Source: JBDTNQ01 sp039933635
GTDB taxonomy: Bacteria; Acidobacteriota; Vicinamibacteria; Vicinamibacterales; SCN-69-37
Assembly (NCBI GenBank): GCA_039933635.1
Contig: JBDTNQ010000054.1
Coordinates: forward strand, 1 to 28,222
DNA length: 28,222 bases
Direction: 5' to 3'
Shown: positions 13,338 to 21,258 of the stretch, one piece after another
Layout of the letters: every line of letters begins with the position of its first letter
How positions within the stretch are numbered: position 1 is the first letter of the stretch
The notes under the pieces: model-generated
What the model saw: only the letters and a program-made list of their open reading frames with translations
Database searches by the model: none
Told to the model about the DNA's origin: nothing
Made by a program: the position numbers and the translations under genes

Positions 13338-14221
13338 AACTGAAGCTGGGTCTGCCGAAAGGTTCGCTCCAGGATGCGACCGTGCAGCTCTTCGCGCGGG
13401 CGGGGTTCAACATCTACGTCAGCTCGCGCTCCTACTACCCCGGGATTGACGATCCGGAGATCGAGTGCCTGTTGATTCGCGCCCAGGAAATGGCGCGCTA
13501 CGTGGCGGATGGCGTGATCGACGCCGGTCTCACCGGCCTGGACTGGGTCGCGGAACACGCCGCGGCCTCCGGAACGGCCGACGCGGTCGTGTCTGTCGCG
13601 GATCTGGTGTACGCGAAGCAGAGTTTCGGCCGCGTGAAGTGGGTGCTGGCCGTACCCGAGGACTCCCCCTTCAAGACGCCGCAGGATCTGGCCGGTAAGA
13701 CGATCGCGACGGAGCTCGTGCGGGCAACCGAGGCGTACTTCGCGCGCATGGGCGTGTCCGTGAACGTCGAGTTCTCGTGGGGCGCCACCGAGGTGAAGCC
13801 GCCGGTGCTCGCGGACGCGATCGTCGAGGTCACCGAGACCGGGTCGTCGCTCCGCGCGAATCGCCTCCGGGTGATCGATACCGTGCTGGAATCGAACACG
13901 CAGTTGATCGTGAATCCTTCCGTGCTGAAGGACGACTGGAAACGAACGAAGGTCGAGAACATGGCGCTGCTGTTGCGGGCCGCGATCGAGGCGCAGGGAC
14001 GCGTCGGCATCATGCTGAACGTCGAGCGCGCGAACTTGGGCACCATCCTGGGTCTGCTGCCCGCGCTGCAGCGTCCGACGGTCTCACCGCTCAGCGACGA
14101 TCTGTGGGTCGCGGTGAATACCATCATCGAGGAACGCACGGTTCGAGAGCTGATGCCCCGCTTGAAGGCCGCGGGTGCACAGGGCATCGTCGAATACCCG
14201 CTCAACAAGATCGTGCTCTGA
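13334..14221 (+). CDS. hisG: ATP phosphoribosyltransferase, long form
   Basis: Catalyses the first, committed step: ATP plus PRPP to phosphoribosyl-ATP. At 295 residues it is the long form, with the two-lobed periplasmic-binding-like catalytic part (LGLPKGSLQDATVQLF at the N terminus, DAGLTGLDWV around 60, ADAIVEVTETGSSLRAN around 160) and a C-terminal ACT-like regulatory domain (about 220-295) that normally binds histidine for feedback inhibition. So control is expected both on the enzyme and at the upstream attenuator. No HisZ partner is needed for the long form. ATG 13334 overlaps the hisI stop; the open frame upstream is a shadow of hisI. Confidence 0.96.
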   Translation: MKLKLGLPKGSLQDATVQLFARAGFNIYVSSRSYYPGIDDPEIECLLIRAQEMARYVADGVIDAGLTGLDWVAEHAAASGTADAVVSVADLVYAKQSFGRVKWVLAVPEDSPFKTPQDLAGKTIATELVRATEAYFARMGVSVNVEFSWGATEVKPPVLADAIVEVTETGSSLRANRLRVIDTVLESNTQLIVNPSVLKDDWKRTKVENMALLLRAAIEAQGRVGIMLNVERANLGTILGLLPALQRPTVSPLSDDLWVAVNTIIEERTVRELMPRLKAAGAQGIVEYPLNKIVL

Positions 14222-15468
14222 TGCGGATCCTGTCTTCGTCCAATCGGCAGGCGATCGATCGTCTCATCACGCGCGACGAGGCGCGCAATCCGGCCGTCGA
14301 GCGCCAGGCCGCGCGTATCGTGAACGACGTGCGACGCCGTGGTGACGCCGCCGTGCTGTACTGGAGCCGGCGGCTCGACGCGCGCAAAGGCTCGGCCGCG
14401 CCCTCGATCGAGCCCATCACGTCCGCGGCGCTGAAGCGGGGGTGGGCGGCGACGAGCCCGGACGTGCGTCGCGCGCTTCGGCTCGCCGCCAGAAACCTCG
14501 AGCGTGTGGCGGCAAAACAGGTGCCCCGGCCGTTCGTGGTCGCGGTCGCAGCCGGCCATCGCATCGAACAGCGCGTGCAAGCGCTCGCGCGCGTCGGATG
14601 CTACGTGCCAGGGGGGCGCTACCCGCTTCCCTCCACGCTGCTCATGACCGTCGTGCCGGCACGCGTCGCAGGTGTGGCGGAAATCGCGGTGATGTGCCCA
14701 CGACCCACGTCCGTCGTGCTCGCCGCCGCGCTCGAAGCCGGCGCGACGGAGGTGTACGCCATTGGCGGTGCCCAGGCCATCGGCGCGCTCGCGTACGGCA
14801 CCCAGTCGATCGATCGCGTGGACAAGATCGTGGGACCGGGCAACGCGTGGGTCGCCGCCGCGAAGGCGTTCGTGTCGCGTGACTGCGCGATTGACCTTCA
14901 CGCCGGCCCCAGCGAGATCGTGGTCTGCTCCGACCGTGGCCGGCCCGACTGGATCGCGGCCGATCTGATAGCGCAGGCGGAGCACGATCCCGCGGCCCGG
15001 GCCATTCTCGTGACCACGCGCCGGAAGCTCGCTGACGAGGTCGCGCGACTCGTGGAGGCGAGAATGCCCTCGGAAGGCCCCGCTCGCGAGTCGATCACCA
15101 CCAACGGCGCCGTCATCGTGGCGCGCGGACGCAAGGACGCCCTCTCGCTGGTCAATCGCCTCGCGCCGGAGCACCTGGTCATCGACGCTGGGGACAGCGT
15201 CGCGGCGTATCGCACGGCAGGCACAATCTTCGTTGGGCCATGGAGCGTGCAAGCGGCCGGCGACTACTGCACCGGATCGAACCACGTCCTGCCGACCGGC
15301 GGAGCGGGCCGGTTCAGGGGCGGCCTTGGCGCGGCGGACTTCGTCCGCGTGTTCTCAGTCCAGACGCTGTCACGACAGGCCGTGAGGCGCATCGGCCCAT
15401 CGGTCGTCGCCCTGGCCGAGGCGGAAGGCCTGACCGCGCACGCCGCGTCGGTGAAGGAGCGGCTATGA
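14221..15468 (+). CDS. hisD: Histidinol dehydrogenase
   Basis: Zinc enzyme that oxidises histidinol to histidine with two NAD+, the last two steps. The 415-residue protein carries the signature region VDKIVGPGNAWVAAAK (about 200-215), HAGPSEIVV (227-235), the zinc ligands expected at Gln252 and His255 (AQAEHDP), the catalytic Glu317-His318 pair in LAPEHL and the late zinc-ligand His in EGLTAHAASV. The segment CTGSNHVLPTGG replaces the usual ASGTNHVLPTGG, a conservative change. The ATG shares one base with the hisG stop. AAGGAG inside its last codons serves as the ribosome binding site for hisC. Confidence 0.97.
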   Translation: MRILSSSNRQAIDRLITRDEARNPAVERQAARIVNDVRRRGDAAVLYWSRRLDARKGSAAPSIEPITSAALKRGWAATSPDVRRALRLAARNLERVAAKQVPRPFVVAVAAGHRIEQRVQALARVGCYVPGGRYPLPSTLLMTVVPARVAGVAEIAVMCPRPTSVVLAAALEAGATEVYAIGGAQAIGALAYGTQSIDRVDKIVGPGNAWVAAAKAFVSRDCAIDLHAGPSEIVVCSDRGRPDWIAADLIAQAEHDPAARAILVTTRRKLADEVARLVEARMPSEGPARESITTNGAVIVARGRKDALSLVNRLAPEHLVIDAGDSVAAYRTAGTIFVGPWSVQAAGDYCTGSNHVLPTGGAGRFRGGLGAADFVRVFSVQTLSRQAVRRIGPSVVALAEAEGLTAHAASVKERL

Positions 15469-16517
15469 CCGGCGCGGCGTCGCGCAGCGACAACGGCGCG
15501 CTTCGGCTGCACTACAACGAGAACACCGCCGGGTGTTCAATCGCAGTGCTCGATGCACTGCAGTCCATCACGCGCGAAGATCTCGCGACCTACCCGGACT
15601 ACGACGCCATCACCGCCAAGACGGCGCGATGGCTCGGCGTAGAGCCGGACTGGGTCCGGCTGACCAACGGGCTCGACGAAGGCCTGTACGCCGTCACGCA
15701 GTACGGCGCGGTCCACGCCGATGCGGGTCACGCCGCACGCCGGCCGCAGTTCATCCTGCCAGAGCCGTCCTTCGAGATGTTCGAGGCGTTCACGTCCATC
15801 GTGCGCGCGGAGCTCGTCCGTGTCTTGCCGGAGCCAGAGTTCCGGTTTCCGCTGACCGCGGTGCTCGAGGCGATGACGCCGTCGACCCGCGTGATCTATC
15901 TGGTCGATCCGAACAATCCGACGGGGTTGTCGCTACCCGACGGTCTGGCAGAAACGATCGCGGCCGCCGTGCCACAGGCCCTCGTGTTCGTCGACGAGGC
16001 CTACGCGGACTTTCGACGTCGGTCGCTCGTGGGATCCGCGCTCGACCGTCACCGCAATCTGGTCATTGGTCGCACGTTCGCGAAGGGCCATGGCCTGGCG
16101 GGCCTGCGCGTCGGCGCGCTGGTCGCGCACCCGGATACCGTGGAACGGGTCGGTCACATGCTGCCGCCGTTCAACGTCAACATCTGCGGTGTGCGGGCCC
16201 TGGACGCGGCACTCGACGATGAAGGCTATCTCCAGTGGTACGTCGAGCAGACGACCGCGTCGAAGACCATGGTGTACGACTTCTGCCGGCGGCACGACCT
16301 GACATACTGGCCCAGTGACGCGAATTTCGTGCTCGTCCGGTTCGGCGAACACACGTCTGCCCTCGTGGACATGATGCGCGCCCGCGGTTTCCTGGTGCGT
16401 GACAAGTCGACGGCGCCCGGGTGTGCCGGGTGTCTGCGGTTGACCGCGGGCGTGGTGAATCACACCGCAAGCACCATTGCGGCTCTGGAGGACTGCCTTG
16501 CGGCGCGCGCGAATTGA
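15465..16517 (+). CDS. hisC: Histidinol-phosphate aminotransferase
   Basis: PLP enzyme converting imidazole-acetol phosphate and glutamate to histidinol phosphate. The 350-residue protein has the fold type I class II pattern: LHYNENTAG at the N terminus, YPDYDAITAKTA (43-54), VDPNNPTGLS (148-156), VDEAYADF (176-183) and the Schiff-base Lys207 in RTFAKGHGLAGLRVG. AAGGAG lies 5 bases before ATG 15465, which overlaps the hisD stop. The frame is open upstream inside hisD without coding meaning. Some relatives also transaminate aromatic amino acids; the operon context supports HisC. Confidence 0.95.
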   Translation: MTGAASRSDNGALRLHYNENTAGCSIAVLDALQSITREDLATYPDYDAITAKTARWLGVEPDWVRLTNGLDEGLYAVTQYGAVHADAGHAARRPQFILPEPSFEMFEAFTSIVRAELVRVLPEPEFRFPLTAVLEAMTPSTRVIYLVDPNNPTGLSLPDGLAETIAAAVPQALVFVDEAYADFRRRSLVGSALDRHRNLVIGRTFAKGHGLAGLRVGALVAHPDTVERVGHMLPPFNVNICGVRALDAALDDEGYLQWYVEQTTASKTMVYDFCRRHDLTYWPSDANFVLVRFGEHTSALVDMMRARGFLVRDKSTAPGCAGCLRLTAGVVNHTASTIAALEDCLAARAN

Positions 16518-17088
16518 TCGACGGACCACCGAAACCCAGATTGCGCTCACGCTGAACCTCGACGGCCGCGGCCGGTACGAGGTGGCGACAGGCATTCGGT
16601 TCTTCGACCACATGCTCGAACTGTTCGCCCGGCACGGCGGCTTCGACCTGACGCTGAAAGCCACAGGCGATCTGGACGTCGATGCCCATCACACGGTTGA
16701 GGACGTCGGGATCGCCCTCGGCGAAGCCGTGCTGCAGGCGCTTGGCAACAAGCGCGGCATCAACCGCGCGGGCTATTTCCTGATGCCGATGGACGAAACG
16801 CTGGCGGTCGCCGCCGTCGATCTCTCCGGACGCCCGTTTCCCGTCGTCAACCTCAAGGGCGTGCGCGCCCAGCGCGTGGGCGATCTGCCGGTGGAACTCG
16901 TGCAGGACTTCTTCGAGGGTTTCGCCACCGCCGCGCGGGCCAATGTGCACGTGAAGGTGCTCTACGGCCGCTCGAGTCACCACCAGATCGAAGCGGTGTT
17001 TAAAGCCTTCGCGCGGGCCCTCCGCGTGGCCTGCGCCAAGGACCGTCGGCTGGCCCGCATGTTGCCGTCCACGAAGGGACTGTTGTGA
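16498..17088 (+). CDS. hisB: Imidazoleglycerol-phosphate dehydratase
   Basis: Dehydrates imidazoleglycerol phosphate to imidazole-acetol phosphate. The 196-residue protein is the monofunctional dehydratase without the histidinol-phosphatase domain of enterobacterial HisB. It shows the two manganese-site repeats: FFDHMLELFARHGGFDL with DAHHTVEDVGIALGEA, and SSHHQIEAVFKAFARAL near the C terminus. The TTG at 16498 is chosen as start because GGAGG lies 6 bases upstream (16487-16491); an in-frame TTG at 16477 has no such site. The gene overlaps hisC by 20 bases. No histidinol-phosphatase gene is recognised within the operon itself. Confidence 0.94.
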   Translation: MRRARIDRRTTETQIALTLNLDGRGRYEVATGIRFFDHMLELFARHGGFDLTLKATGDLDVDAHHTVEDVGIALGEAVLQALGNKRGINRAGYFLMPMDETLAVAAVDLSGRPFPVVNLKGVRAQRVGDLPVELVQDFFEGFATAARANVHVKVLYGRSSHHQIEAVFKAFARALRVACAKDRRLARMLPSTKGLL

Positions 17089-17693
17089 CGCTGGCGATGG
17101 TCGACTACGGCGCGGGCAACCTGACGTCCGTGCTGAAGGCGCTGCATTTCGTCGGCGCCGACGTCCGCGTCATCAGCACCGTGGACGGCATCGAGGGCGC
17201 CGACGCGCTGGTGATTCCTGGCGTCGGCCACTTCTCCGCGACGACGTCCCTCGGTCCAGAGTGGCGGACCGCGGTCATGACCGCCATCAGCCAGGGCATG
17301 CCCACGCTGGGCATCTGCCTCGGGCTGCAGTGGTTGTTCGAAGGCAGCGCCGAAGCGCCAGGTGCGCCCGGACTCGGGCTCATCCCGGGCCAGTGCTTCC
17401 GCCTCGAAGGCAACGTCAAGGTGCCTCACGTCGGTTGGAACACGCTCGAGACGACGTCCCGGCCATCGCGCCTGCTCGAGGGGCTCGACTCCGGCGTCTC
17501 GGCCTATTTCACGCACTCCTACGCCGCACCCTGTGTCGACGACACGGCCGCCATCACGACGCACGCCGTGCCCTTCTCGTCAGCGGTCGAGCGGGGACGT
17601 GTGTTCGGGGCGCAGTTTCACCCGGAGAAATCCGGCAAGACCGGCCTGAAGATGCTCACGAATTTCATGCGCGCCGCGCGGGAGATGCGCTGA
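17085..17693 (+). CDS. hisH: Imidazole glycerol phosphate synthase, glutamine amidotransferase subunit
   Basis: Hydrolyses glutamine and passes ammonia to HisF. The 202-residue class I glutamine amidotransferase has the triad Cys78 (TLGICLGLQ), His179 and Glu181 (QFHPEKSG), plus the oxyanion-strand loop IPGVGHF and PHVGWN, which contacts HisF. The GTG at 17085 overlaps the hisB stop (GTGA); an ATG at 17097 is possible but would remove the first four residues of the N-terminal strand. Lies one base before hisF, matching the one-to-one complex. Confidence 0.95.
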   Translation: MTLAMVDYGAGNLTSVLKALHFVGADVRVISTVDGIEGADALVIPGVGHFSATTSLGPEWRTAVMTAISQGMPTLGICLGLQWLFEGSAEAPGAPGLGLIPGQCFRLEGNVKVPHVGWNTLETTSRPSRLLEGLDSGVSAYFTHSYAAPCVDDTAAITTHAVPFSSAVERGRVFGAQFHPEKSGKTGLKMLTNFMRAAREMR

Positions 17694-17694
17694 C

Positions 17695-18456
17695 GTGCTG
17701 ACCAAACGGCTCATCGCCTGCCTCGACGTGCGTGACGGCTCTGTCGTCAAGGGCATCAACTTCGAAGGCCTGCGCAATGCCGGCGATCCGGCGGCCCTCT
17801 CGGCGCGCTACAACGAGGAAGGCATCGATGAGCTGACGGTGCTCGATGTGACCGCGACGCTCGAAGGCCGTCGCGCGCTGCTCGACACGATCCGCCAAGT
17901 CTCCCAGCGGATCTTCATCCCGCTCGCCGTCGGTGGGGGCATTCGATCAATGGACGACGCCCGGGCGGTCATTGACGCAGGCGCCGACAAGGTCAGCATC
18001 AACAGCGCGGCCCTGGCCGATCCATCACTGATCACCGCGCTCGCGCGTATCTACGGCAGCCAGGCGGTGATCGTGGCCATCGACGCCAAGCGTGGCGCCG
18101 GTGGCTTCGAAGTGTTCGCGCGCAGTGGCACGACGCGCGTCGTGCCCGATGCCGTGGGCTGGGCCAGAGAAGCCGCCGATCGCGGCGCGGGTGAAATCCT
18201 CCTGACATCCATCGACCGCGACGGCACCCGCTCCGGGTTCGACTGCGAACTCACCGCCGCCGTCAGCACCGCGGTGCCGATTCCCGTCATCGCATCCGGC
18301 GGTGCGGGCACGCCGGAACACTTCGTCGATGTCTTCTCGGCGGGTTGCGCGGACGCCGCGCTGGCCGCCTCCATCTTTCATTTTTCCGAACACGCCGTGC
18401 GCGACCTGAAGCTGTTTCTGGCGGATCACGCCGTGCCGATGCGTCTGGACTGGTAA
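17695..18456 (+). CDS. hisF: Imidazole glycerol phosphate synthase, cyclase subunit
   Basis: Uses ammonia from HisH to close the imidazole ring, releasing AICAR. The 253-residue (beta-alpha)8 barrel retains both catalytic acids, Asp11 (ACLDV) and Asp130 (AIDAKR), at canonical numbers, and the phosphate-binding repeats AVGGGIRSM and ASGGAGTPEHF. The start is GTG 17695, right after the hisH stop. It comes before hisA here, whereas many operons have hisA before hisF. Confidence 0.97.
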   Translation: MLTKRLIACLDVRDGSVVKGINFEGLRNAGDPAALSARYNEEGIDELTVLDVTATLEGRRALLDTIRQVSQRIFIPLAVGGGIRSMDDARAVIDAGADKVSINSAALADPSLITALARIYGSQAVIVAIDAKRGAGGFEVFARSGTTRVVPDAVGWAREAADRGAGEILLTSIDRDGTRSGFDCELTAAVSTAVPIPVIASGGAGTPEHFVDVFSAGCADAALAASIFHFSEHAVRDLKLFLADHAVPMRLDW

Positions 18457-18458
18457 CC

Positions 18459-19139
18459 GTGCTGATTCCTTCGATCGATCTCATGGGCGGCAAGGTCGTC
18501 CAACTACAGCAAGGCGAGCGGCTCGCACTCGAAAGCGGAGACGTGGACGGCTGGATCGCCAAGTTCTCCGCATTTCAGATCGTGCAGCTCATCGATCTGG
18601 ATGCGGCCATGGGCCGGCCCGCCAACGACGAACTGGTGCGATACATCGCCGGGCGGCTGCCGTGTCAGATTGGCGGCGGCGTGCGCTCGATCGATCGCGC
18701 GCAGGAACTGCGCGAAGCCGGCGCTCGTCGGGTCATCCTCGGCTCGGCGCTGTTCAACGACCGCGGCGTGAACAAGGCTCGCGCCGAGGCGTTTGCCGAA
18801 GCCGTCGATCCGGACTTCCTGATCGGCGCGATCGACAGCAAGGGAGGCAAGGTCGTCATTCACGGGTGGAAGACGGCGCTGCCGATCACAGCCGCCGATG
18901 CCGCGAAGGTCCTCGAACCGTTCGTCGGTGGGTTTCTCTACACCCACGTCGACACCGAAGGCATGATGACCGGTCTCAACCTCGATGCCGTCAAGACCGT
19001 TCAGGCGGCGACCAAGCGGCGCCTGATTGCCGCAGGCGGCATCCGCAGCCGCGAGGAAATCGACGCGCTCGACGGCATGGGCATCGATGCCGTCGTCGGC
19101 ATGGCCATCTACACCGGAGCGATCGAGATTCGCCCCTGA
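18459..19139 (+). CDS. hisA: ProFAR isomerase (HisA)
   Basis: Isomerises ProFAR to PRFAR, the substrate of HisF. The 226-residue barrel is slightly shorter than the usual 240-250. Catalytic acids are expected at Asp7 (PSIDLMGGKVVQL) and Asp126 (GAIDSKGGKVVIHGW). Also present are IGGGVRS, YTHVDTEGMMTG and AAGGIRSREE. The GTG at 18459 lies 2 bases after the hisF stop; the frame is open upstream only as a shadow of hisF. It is somewhat divergent from enterobacterial HisA but no key residue is missing. An epimerase gene follows after 2 bases, so the transcript probably continues. Confidence 0.92.
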   Translation: MLIPSIDLMGGKVVQLQQGERLALESGDVDGWIAKFSAFQIVQLIDLDAAMGRPANDELVRYIAGRLPCQIGGGVRSIDRAQELREAGARRVILGSALFNDRGVNKARAEAFAEAVDPDFLIGAIDSKGGKVVIHGWKTALPITAADAAKVLEPFVGGFLYTHVDTEGMMTGLNLDAVKTVQAATKRRLIAAGGIRSREEIDALDGMGIDAVVGMAIYTGAIEIRP

Positions 19140-19141
19140 CC

Positions 19142-20062
19142 ATGCGCGTCGTCATTGCCGGCGGGTCTGGGTTTCTCGGGCAGGCGCTCACGCGACAACT
19201 CGTCGCTGGCGGGCATCGCGTCACCGTGCTCACCCGCGGTGAATCGGGCACGCCGCAGCCCGGTGTCGACACCGTGCTCTGGAATCCCGACGGCACGGCC
19301 GATGTCTGGGCTCGTGCGATCGAGGGCGCCGATGCCATCGTCAATCTCTCCGGCGCGGGCATTGCGGATCGCCGCTGGACCGCGTCGCGCCGGGCGGTGC
19401 TGGCAACAAGCCGCGTCCGTCCCACCAGGAGTTTGATCGCGGCCGTCGAAGGCTGCCGTGAGCGGCCGAGCGTGTTCGTGCAGGGATCCGGCATCGGCTA
19501 CTACGGTGCGAGCCTCGACGACCGGGAAATCGACGAATCGCGCCCGCCTGGAAATGACTTCCTCGGACGCCTGTGCGTGGAATGGGAAGCGTCGGCACGG
19601 CCGGCAGCCGCGTTGGGATGCCGCTTCGTCACGATGCGAAGTGGGCTCGTGCTTGCGAAGCACGGCGGCGTGCTTCCGGCGATGGCGAGGCCGTTCAAAC
19701 TGTTCGCCGGCGGTCCGATTGGATCAGGCCGCCAGTATGTGCCGTGGATTCACCTGCACGATTGGGTGGCCATCGTCGCGTGGGTAATCGGCAACACGGC
19801 GATCGCTGGCGCGTTCAACGCCGCCGCGCCACATCCAGTGACCAACGAGGAATTCTCCCGCGAGCTCGGCCGGGCGCTGGGCCGGCCAAACTGGCTGCGG
19901 GTGCCGCCCCTGGCGCTGCGGACACTGCTGGGGTCGAAAATGGCTGATGTGCTGTTGCTGAATGGCCAGCGAGCCGTCCCTGCCCGCGCGCTGGCTGAAG
20001 GATTCCGTTTTCAGTTCGCGAACGTCGACGCGGCGTTGTCGAACGCACTCAACGAGGGGTAA
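19142..20062 (+). CDS. TIGR01777-family NAD(P)-dependent epimerase-like protein
   Basis: A 306-residue protein of the short-chain epimerase/dehydratase superfamily, TIGR01777/YfcH branch. It begins with the nucleotide-binding motif VVIAGGSGFLGQAL (GGSGFLG), followed by LTRG, VNLSGAGIADRRW, the catalytic-type Tyr in SGIGYYG, and the branch-specific GRQYVPWIHLHDW, FNAAAPHPVTN and the DUF1731-like tail NGQRAVPARALAEGFRFQF. The biochemical function of this family is poorly known; links to cell-envelope or division phenotypes have been proposed in some bacteria. It starts 2 bases after hisA and may be co-transcribed with the operon, but nothing ties it to histidine. Its end overlaps the convergent pcaL end by 14 bases. 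Confidence 0.88.
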   Translation: MRVVIAGGSGFLGQALTRQLVAGGHRVTVLTRGESGTPQPGVDTVLWNPDGTADVWARAIEGADAIVNLSGAGIADRRWTASRRAVLATSRVRPTRSLIAAVEGCRERPSVFVQGSGIGYYGASLDDREIDESRPPGNDFLGRLCVEWEASARPAAALGCRFVTMRSGLVLAKHGGVLPAMARPFKLFAGGPIGSGRQYVPWIHLHDWVAIVAWVIGNTAIAGAFNAAAPHPVTNEEFSRELGRALGRPNWLRVPPLALRTLLGSKMADVLLLNGQRAVPARALAEGFRFQFANVDAALSNALNEG

Positions 20063-21209
20063 CCCGCGCCTGTTCTTCGAGCGCGGCGTGAAAACCAGTA
20101 TTGGCCACGGGCACGCCGGCATAGATTGCCGCTTGCAGCAAGGTTTCCTCGAGATCGCACCATTCGAGCTCGTGCGCGAATCCCGAGCGCACGTGCAACC
20201 GGAACTCCTCCCACCGGCCAAGCGCCGCCGTGATCGCCAGCACCAGAAGACGACGCGTGCGGATGTCCAGGCCGGGCCGGGTCCAGATCGTGCCCCAGGC
20301 GTACCGCGTGATCAGATCCTGAAAGTCGCGTGTCTGGTCCGTGGTGCTCGCGATGGCGCTATCGACATGGGAGGCCCCGAGCACGGCGCGCCGGACAGCC
20401 AGTCCTGAAGACAGCCTGTCAACCGGCGCGCTCAAGAGAAACCCGGCGAGTGCCGCCGTGAACGACTGCGGCTGCTCGAGGTTCGACAGGTGCGCGGCGG
20501 TGAGTCGGACGATGTGAGCCCCGGGGATGGAGGAGGCGAGCACCGCCCCGTGTTCCGCCCACGGCATCGACGCGTCGACATCACCGCTGATGACCAGGGT
20601 TGGCACACTGATCGCCGGAAGATCCCCGCGCTGATCCATGTCCCGAATGGCCGCGCAGCAGCCCGCGTATCCCAGCGGATCGGTCGCAAGTACCGTCCGC
20701 CTCGCAGTCGCTACGACGTCCGGACTCACGGTCGGGCGATGCAGCGAGAAGAATCGGCTCATCGCCCGCTGCACCACGGCCTGCATGCCATGCGCGAGGA
20801 CCGCCTCGCGCCGTTCCTCCATCGCACCGGGGTCGGCGACGCGCGGTGAAGTATTTGCGAGGATCAGCCGGCTGACGCGGTCCGGATGATGACGACCGAG
20901 CCACTGGCCAATCATCCCGCCCAGTGAAAGCCCGCAGAACGCGAACCGATCGATACCCAGCGCACGGGTGAGGTCGAGCACGTCACCTGCGAGTTGCTCG
21001 ATGGTGTAGTCACCCGCGGGCGATGCCGACGCGCCGTGGCCGCGGGTGTCGTAACGCAGGATCCGAAAATGCGGCGCGAGGGCGGCGACCTGCGCCGCCC
21101 ACATGCCGTGGTCCATGCCGAGGGAATGCGACAACACCAGCACCGGCTTGTCGTCGTCGCCTTCGAGGCGGTAGTAGCAGGCGCCGGATGAGATCTGAAC
21201 GACGGGCAT
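20049..21209 (-). CDS. pcaL: Fused 3-oxoadipate enol-lactonase / 4-carboxymuconolactone decarboxylase
   Basis: A 386-residue fusion of two beta-ketoadipate pathway enzymes. Residues 1-260 are an alpha/beta hydrolase (PcaD) with the nucleophile Ser95 in GLSLGG, an acid at Asp210 or Asp212 (SGDVDASMPW) and His240 (AAHLSNLEQP). Residues about 270-386 are the decarboxylase (PcaC), with RYAWGTIWTRPGLDIRTR, LGRWEEFRLHVRSGFAH and the terminal LLQAAIYAGVP. It carries 4-carboxymuconolactone through enol-lactone to 3-oxoadipate. Similar fusions are known as PcaL in actinomycetes and others. GGGAG 5 bases before the ATG is the ribosome binding site. It is the last gene of the minus-strand pca operon. 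Confidence 0.93.
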   Translation of the reverse strand: MPVVQISSGACYYRLEGDDDKPVLVLSHSLGMDHGMWAAQVAALAPHFRILRYDTRGHGASASPAGDYTIEQLAGDVLDLTRALGIDRFAFCGLSLGGMIGQWLGRHHPDRVSRLILANTSPRVADPGAMEERREAVLAHGMQAVVQRAMSRFFSLHRPTVSPDVVATARRTVLATDPLGYAGCCAAIRDMDQRGDLPAISVPTLVISGDVDASMPWAEHGAVLASSIPGAHIVRLTAAHLSNLEQPQSFTAALAGFLLSAPVDRLSSGLAVRRAVLGASHVDSAIASTTDQTRDFQDLITRYAWGTIWTRPGLDIRTRRLLVLAITAALGRWEEFRLHVRSGFAHELEWCDLEETLLQAAIYAGVPVANTGFHAALEEQARVTPR

Positions 21210-21258
21210 AGGGGCTCCCTACCTCCGGGTGTTGCACTTCAACGCCGGGCTCCCTGGA

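Noticed and set aside
13498..15285. Long minus-strand open frame across hisG and hisD (595 codons)
   Set aside because: It is antisense to two genes with intact catalytic motifs; the composition is that of a shadow frame and no domain is recognisable.
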